The translations under genes were made by a program, and so were the position numbers. Source: an uncultured Lachnospiraceae bacterium (GTDB lineage: Bacteria > Bacillota > Clostridia > Lachnospirales > Lachnospiraceae). Taken from it: DNA of 64,000 nt. Numbering within the stretch: the stretch's first letter is position 1; the number at the start of each line of letters is the position of its first letter. Positions 59,910 to 64,000 of this stretch are shown here, one piece after another. The stretch covers positions 91,891 through 155,890 of the forward strand of contig CAJUTC010000002.1 in the NCBI GenBank assembly GCA_910589195.1, read 5' to 3'. The notes beneath the pieces are model-generated. The model searched no databases, was not told where the DNA came from, and was given only the letters and a program-made list of their open reading frames with translations.

Positions 59910-61922
59910 ATGATTTATTATGTATCGGCTAACGCTTCCAGAAGAGGCCGTGGTACAAAAGAGCAGCCATTTCAAACCATCAGCCAGGCGGCAGAGATTG
60001 CCCGCCCGGGAGATGAGGTTATTGTAGCTCCCGGTGTTTACCGTGAATACGTGAACCCGGCTTTTGGCGGGACAGATGAGGATCATCGGATTACCTACCG
60101 CAGCGAAGTTCCATTAGGCGCGGTGATCACCGGCGCGGAACCAGTAAAAAATTGGACTCCGTATGAGGGAGATGTGTGGGTGGCACGGATTCCTAACGGG
60201 ATTTTTGGCAGCTACAATCCGTATGCTACCATTATAAAAGGCGACTGGTACACCGCGGTGACGCCAGCCCATACTGGTGAGGTTTACTTAAATGGAAAAT
60301 CCTTGTACGAAGCCACTTCACTTGAAGAGGTAACGGATCCTAAGGTGTATCACAGTTCGTGGGATCCTGATTTTACCATTTATCAGTGGTTTGCCAAGCA
60401 GGATGGAGATGCTACTGTGATTTACGCAAATTTCCAGGGTTTATGCCCCAATGAGGAAAATGTGGAGATCAATGTGCGCCGCAACTGCTTCTATCCGGAC
60501 AGGACAGGCATCGGCTACATTACATTATCCGGCTTTGTGGTAAAGCAGGCGGCTACCACATGGGCTCCGCCCACGGCTTACCAGGAAGGGATGGTAGGGC
60601 CACACTGGTCAAAGGGATGGATTATTGAGGACTGTGAGATTTCTTATTCTAAGTGTTCCGGGATTTCCCTGGGGAAATATTTACAGCCGGAAAATGAAAA
60701 TAAATGGACCACGAAGTTGTACAAAGACGGCACCCAGACCGAGCGTGACGCTATCTGCCAGGCTCAGAGGGAAGGATGGATGAAGGAAACCATCGGTTCT
60801 CATATTGTGCGTCGCTGCAATATCCATGACTGCGGCCAGACTGGCATTGTAGGCCATTTGGGCGGCGTGTTTTCCATTATCGAAGATAACCATATCCACC
60901 ATATTAATAATAAGCAGAACTTGGCAGGGGCGGAGATCGGCGGGATTAAGATGCATGCCGCAATTGACGTGGTGATCCGCCGCAATCATTTCCACCACTG
61001 TACCAGAGGCCTTTGGCTGGATTGGCAGGCGCAGGGGACTCGGGTGACCCAAAACCTGTTTCATGACAATGTGCCGCCTGTAGGGACTAAGATTGCGGAC
61101 AAGATTTCCATGGGGGAGGATATTTTTATCGAAGTGTCCCATGGGCCTACACTGGTAGATAATAATCTTCTGTTATCCAACTGCGCTGCCCGAATCAGCA
61201 CCCAGGGGACAGCCTTTGTCCATAACCTGATAGCTGGTTCCTTTACCTGGGTAGGCGCTGGGGTGGATAACGGGGGAGGAAAATTCCCTTCACCCAGATA
61301 TACACCTTACCATGTGCCTCACCGCACGGAAGTAGCCGGGTTTATGACCATTCTTCATGGGGATGCCAGGTTCTACAACAATATTTTCGTGCAGCAAGAA
61401 ATCCGTCAGGATTTAATTGATTTCGCTGAGTCGGAAGGCGCTTACTCCCTTAGCCAGTACCAGTTTGTATGCGGGACAAGTCCATATGACGGCTATCCGT
61501 CAGCAGAAACGTATTTCGCCCAGTTTAAGAGGGAAAATACGGTTTGCCATGCCAACCGTGAGATTTACTACGATCATCTTCCCGTTTATACTGGTGGCAA
61601 TGTATTCTTTAATGGGGCAAGACCCTATGACGGCGAGGAAAATTATAAGGAAGATACAGTGAACAAGGTGGAGCTTTCCCTGAAGGAAGAGGATGGCAGC
61701 TATCGTCTGGTAACAAACCTGTATCAGTTTGTCCCCAAATTTGAAACGCCTTTTGTCAGCACAGAGATGATGGGCGAAGCTTTTGAACCGGAACAGCGGT
61801 TTGAAAACCCGGATGGTTCTTCCATTATTTTTAACCGGGATTATTTTGGGAAAGAACGGGACATGATGCCTTTGCCAGGGCCGTTTGCCAGCGGAAATGA
61901 GGCAGAGGAATTGCTTGTATAA
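59910..61922 (+). CDS. beta-xylosidase, GH120-like right-handed beta-helix enzyme
   Basis: A 670-residue protein without a signal peptide, hence cytoplasmic. The pattern IYYVSANASRRGRGTKEQPF, GVYREYVNP, YANFQGLCPNEENVEINVRR, WAPPTA and WSKGWIIEDCEI closely follows the GH120 family (XylC of Thermoanaerobacterium). By that comparison the nucleophile would be Asp371 (GLWLDWQAQG) and the acid/base Glu408 (DIFIEVSHGP). It should release xylose from xylo-oligosaccharides. CAGGAGGG lies ahead of the ATG at 59910; earlier in-frame codons lack a site. No sugar transporter adjoins in this window. Confidence 0.87.
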   Translation: MIYYVSANASRRGRGTKEQPFQTISQAAEIARPGDEVIVAPGVYREYVNPAFGGTDEDHRITYRSEVPLGAVITGAEPVKNWTPYEGDVWVARIPNGIFGSYNPYATIIKGDWYTAVTPAHTGEVYLNGKSLYEATSLEEVTDPKVYHSSWDPDFTIYQWFAKQDGDATVIYANFQGLCPNEENVEINVRRNCFYPDRTGIGYITLSGFVVKQAATTWAPPTAYQEGMVGPHWSKGWIIEDCEISYSKCSGISLGKYLQPENENKWTTKLYKDGTQTERDAICQAQREGWMKETIGSHIVRRCNIHDCGQTGIVGHLGGVFSIIEDNHIHHINNKQNLAGAEIGGIKMHAAIDVVIRRNHFHHCTRGLWLDWQAQGTRVTQNLFHDNVPPVGTKIADKISMGEDIFIEVSHGPTLVDNNLLLSNCAARISTQGTAFVHNLIAGSFTWVGAGVDNGGGKFPSPRYTPYHVPHRTEVAGFMTILHGDARFYNNIFVQQEIRQDLIDFAESEGAYSLSQYQFVCGTSPYDGYPSAETYFAQFKRENTVCHANREIYYDHLPVYTGGNVFFNGARPYDGEENYKEDTVNKVELSLKEEDGSYRLVTNLYQFVPKFETPFVSTEMMGEAFEPEQRFENPDGSSIIFNRDYFGKERDMMPLPGPFASGNEAEELLV

Positions 61923-62065
61923 TGCCAGGAAACGGATACATAGGGGTGTGCCAGAGCATGGAAAGCAGATAACCGTGTAGAAGTTGTGAAGATGGCTGGC
62001 CAGAGGCGGATTGGCCACAGGGGATAGTATTCTATATGGAAAAGCAGCAATACAAGGTTTTTGTA

Positions 62066-62095
62066 TTGACAAATTATCTGATATAGTGATATGAT
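62066..62095 (+). promoter_or_regulatory. tRNA-Leu promoter
   Basis: Perfect TTGACA (62066-62071), 18-bp spacer, TATGAT (62090-62095), about 50 bp before the tRNA. Confidence 0.7.
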
Positions 62096-62145
62096 ATAAG
62101 CAGCGTGAAAGGGGTATACGGTTAGATGGCTTCTTTCACGCATTT

Positions 62146-62229
<84 letters not shown>

Positions 62230-62238
62230 GATAATGAT

Positions 62239-62280
62239 AATCCGAACCCGGTTCCAATCGGGGACGGCTTCGGATTTTTA
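62239..62280 (+). terminator. terminator of tRNA-Leu
   Basis: AATCCGAA pairs with TTCGGATT, with an inner CCCG...CGGG, followed by TTTTTA. Confidence 0.75.
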
Positions 62281-62301
62281 GTATATCTTGAGTGCTAAAG
62301 C

Positions 62302-62339
62302 AAAAGCGGCGGTATCGTGAGTGATACCGTCGATTTTGT
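62302..62339. repeat. palindromic repeat, left copy
   Basis: Core GGCGGTATCGTGAGTGATACC inside a 38-nt near-palindrome starting AAAAGC and ending TTTTGT. It matches the sequence at 63637-63674 at 36 of 38 positions; this copy has two changes that weaken the lower stem. Confidence 0.75.
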
Positions 62340-62378
62340 TACTCAAAAATAAGAGTGGATTTTTATTAGAGGTTCCGC

Positions 62379-62384
62379 TATAAT
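62379..62384 (+). promoter_or_regulatory. -10 element of the zinc-ribbon gene pair
   Basis: Consensus TATAAT, 26 bp before the start codon, with GGAGGT between. The -35 region (TGGATT at 62356) is weak. Confidence 0.45.
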
Positions 62385-62409
62385 ACAAGATATAGGCAGG
62401 AGGTAATGT

Positions 62410-62865
62410 ATGAGTACTATAATTGGTGAAGTATCAATACCTGCTGACGATCAAGGATTTGTTTTAATGCAATGTCCTCTATGCGGGGAATTTTTTAAAA
62501 TAAAACCAGAGGATTATCATGCAGAAGATGTTATTGAAATATGGTGTCCAAGTTGTGGTTTAAAAGCGGAAAATTATTTTACTGATGACGTGATAGAGCT
62601 TGCTCTAAAAAAGACAAAGAATTACGCAAATGATTTAATATATAACGAGATGAAAAAGTGGGAGAAGAAATTCAAAGGTTCATTTATCTCGTTCAAAGCA
62701 AGTAAAAAGCCACAGCATGAAGAAGAATATCCTATTAAGTATGGAATAGAAGCTTTAGAAGTTGAGGAATATTCTTGTTGCAAGCGGGAAGCAAAAATCA
62801 AACCAATATATAAAATGTGCGGGAGTTATTGCCCGTTTTGTGGGGTAAGGTATGAAGAACATTGA
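62410..62865 (+). CDS. zinc-ribbon protein of unknown function
   Basis: A 151-residue cytoplasmic protein. The N-terminus has CPLCGEFF and, about 25 residues on, CPSCGLK, making a four-Cys zinc ribbon; the C-terminus has CCKREAK and CGSYCPFCGVRYE, a second Cys cluster. The middle is a charged helix (LKKTKNYANDLIYNEMKKWE). I recognise no named family. GGAGGT precedes the ATG. It overlaps the next gene by 14 bp, so the two are coupled. AT-richer than the rest of the window, suggesting horizontal acquisition. Confidence 0.75.
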   Translation: MSTIIGEVSIPADDQGFVLMQCPLCGEFFKIKPEDYHAEDVIEIWCPSCGLKAENYFTDDVIELALKKTKNYANDLIYNEMKKWEKKFKGSFISFKASKKPQHEEEYPIKYGIEALEVEEYSCCKREAKIKPIYKMCGSYCPFCGVRYEEH

Positions 62866-63622
62866 TAAAAAACAATTGAAAATAATTTCCATGGAATTTA
62901 GAACAATTGCTAACCGTTTGATTACATGCAATCATCAGACGGGAATGGCTTTATTGAAAAAATTTATGGCTTATATTGACGAAAACGAAATTATATCAGA
63001 GTACATAAAGCAATATGTTAATCCAGACGATTTTGAGCCAGTTGAAAGAGGGACTTGCTTCTCCTCAATGGGCGATACAAAACAAGAGGAAATCTCTTAT
63101 ACATATCAGTATTTGAAATATGCTGTAGAGAATTATCACAACTTTTACCATGATATGGCTTTTCGTTATGCAAGGGAAGCGAATGATGCTGTAAAAGAAT
63201 TTTGTAATCGAATAGTACTTCCTTTTGTCAACTATATTGAAGGGTATCTTACGGAAATAGGCATTCAGATGGGATATGATGAGGATAAAAAATTTATGAT
63301 TAATGTAAATGGTGGCGTGGCACAGGTAAATGTAGCAAATGATAACGCAATAGTTCATGCAACTCAAAGCAATGGCATTGATGTTACTCAATTAGAAAAC
63401 ATTATCTCTGATATTATGAAACACATTCCTACTGATATTACACAAGAAGAACAGGAACAAATAAGTGACAGTGTTGAAGTAATCCGAGCTGAGGTACAAA
63501 GTGCAAGTCCTCGAAAGGGGTTCATTAAAACAGCGCTGAAAGGATTACAAGCTATCAATGGGACTGCACAATTCGGAGCAGCTATTGCTACATTAGTTCA
63601 ATTTCTTGGAATAGTTTTATAA
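62852..63622 (+). CDS. unknown protein with C-terminal membrane segment
   Basis: A 256-residue protein. The first two thirds are helical and soluble (ITCNHQTGMALLKKFMAYID; YAREANDAVKEFCNRIVLPF), then a repetitive beta-like stretch MINVNGGVAQVNVANDNAIV, an acidic linker and a hydrophobic C-terminal tail (QFGAAIATLVQFLGIVL) that could insert in the membrane. No family is recognised. It starts inside the zinc-ribbon gene. A soluble sensor plus terminal hydrophobic tail is the form of many defence or toxin effectors, but that is only an analogy. Confidence 0.7.
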   Translation: MKNIDKKQLKIISMEFRTIANRLITCNHQTGMALLKKFMAYIDENEIISEYIKQYVNPDDFEPVERGTCFSSMGDTKQEEISYTYQYLKYAVENYHNFYHDMAFRYAREANDAVKEFCNRIVLPFVNYIEGYLTEIGIQMGYDEDKKFMINVNGGVAQVNVANDNAIVHATQSNGIDVTQLENIISDIMKHIPTDITQEEQEQISDSVEVIRAEVQSASPRKGFIKTALKGLQAINGTAQFGAAIATLVQFLGIVL

Positions 63623-63636
63623 TTGGGATTATCGTT

Positions 63637-63674
63637 AAAAGCGGCGGTATCGTGAGTGATACCGCCGCTTTTGT
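63637..63674. terminator. palindromic repeat, right copy, acting as terminator
   Basis: AAAAGCGGCGGTATC-GTGA-type perfect hairpin with GATACCGCCGCTTTT on the other arm. It ends both the gene pair (+) and the convergent small gene (-), whose stop codon it touches. Near-identical to 62302-62339. Confidence 0.8.
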
Positions 63675-63844
63675 CATACGCTCTTTTTCTTTTCTGTTTC
63701 TTTTGCCCTCTGCGCTTTCCACTCCTCAAATTCTTTTTGTCCTTCCGGGCTTTCAAAGAATTTTTGGATTTCGGGAAGCAAGCACCAGGCAAGGGCTTCT
63801 ATCTCATGCTGGGGGATATTTGTGTCCGGTTGCTTTTTTGCCAT
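63674..63844 (-). CDS. small hypothetical protein of integrative-conjugative-element type
   Basis: A 56-residue protein: MAKKQPDTNIPQHEIEALAW, then a helical, highly charged C-terminal half (FFESPEGQKEFEEWKAQRAK). Small proteins of this pattern are common in Tn1549/CTn-type conjugative elements of gut Firmicutes; I know of no function. The start at 63844 is preferred over an ATG ten codons upstream because it follows AGAAAGGCG. Confidence 0.6.
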   Translation of the reverse strand: MAKKQPDTNIPQHEIEALAWCLLPEIQKFFESPEGQKEFEEWKAQRAKETEKKKSV

Positions 63845-63917
63845 ATATCGCCTTTCTCTGTATTCAGTTTTCAAGGTACACTGCCGCTGTGCGGCGTGAA
63901 ATGTTTTCTGTCATCAA

Positions 63918-64000
63918 TCACCGTTCCCTTGTGTGCCGCTGCTGCCGTTTCAGTTCCGCCAGTATATCCGGCGGGATACGGTCAACCAGCCGCTGTAAAT
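63918..64000 (-). CDS. 3' end of a gene running off the right edge
   Basis: The last 27 codons before a TGA at 63920-63918 read LQRLVDRIPPDILAELKRQQ then RHTRER. It is Arg-rich and helical, of a type seen in conjugative-element genes. The rest lies beyond the window, so no function is assigned. Confidence 0.5.
   Translation of the reverse strand, partial: LQRLVDRIPPDILAELKRQQRHTRER

Overview
The window looks like a chromosome segment of an anaerobic clostridial Firmicute, most likely a Lachnospiraceae relative. This is inferred from the AGGAGG-type ribosome sites, the rnfCDGEAB gene order, the multiplied FldA/HadA-like CoA-transferases, GntP-type permeases, Cna-B/LPXTG surface protein chemistry and a GH120-type xylosidase. 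No rRNA, CRISPR array or complete phage is visible. There are two tRNAs (Ala-GGC and Leu-UAG).

Region 1 (about 188-25457) is a 25-kb carboxylic-acid/CoA-ester catabolic island: two acyl-CoA dehydrogenases, three GntP-type permeases, three crotonase-fold proteins, three family III CoA-transferases, two nitronate-monooxygenase/FabK-like flavoproteins, one acyl-CoA ligase, EtfBA, a hydratase-2 (MaoC-like) protein, a flavin reductase and two PucR/CdaR-type regulators. The logic is uptake by GntP carriers, activation by CoA-transferase or ligase, hydration/dehydration or isomerisation, and flavin-dependent redox coupled to Etf. The substrate is unknown. A 15-bp palindrome (TGGTTRTTTTAACCA) recurs in four intergenic regions and may be the common operator.

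Region 2 (25570-40104) holds a structured intergenic element, an acyltransferase-3/phosphopantetheinyl-transferase pair, a LysR regulator facing a PotABCD-like transporter with adenine deaminase and a second nucleoside-type deaminase (a purine or aminated-compound scavenging operon), and an oppBCDF transporter without its binding protein.

Region 3 (40113-51413) holds an Rpn-type nuclease with a GMEK repeat tail, a MarR-controlled heterodimeric multidrug ABC exporter and the complete rnfCDGEAB operon, which could recover energy from ferredoxin reduced by Etf-linked dehydrogenation in region 1.

Region 4 (51543-58433, minus strand) is a surface locus: an O-antigen-ligase-like membrane protein, a membrane-anchored amidase and a large Cna-B/Spy0128-like LPXTG protein. 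Its sorting signal is out of frame across a run of eight C, a likely phase-variation switch. A decayed cell-wall-binding protein gene lies beside it.

Region 5 (58487-64000) has a MITE-like hairpin, tRNA-Ala, an AraC regulator diverging from a GH120 beta-xylosidase, tRNA-Leu, an unrecognised zinc-ribbon/membrane-protein gene pair bracketed by two near-identical palindromes, and the apparent edge of an integrative conjugative element.
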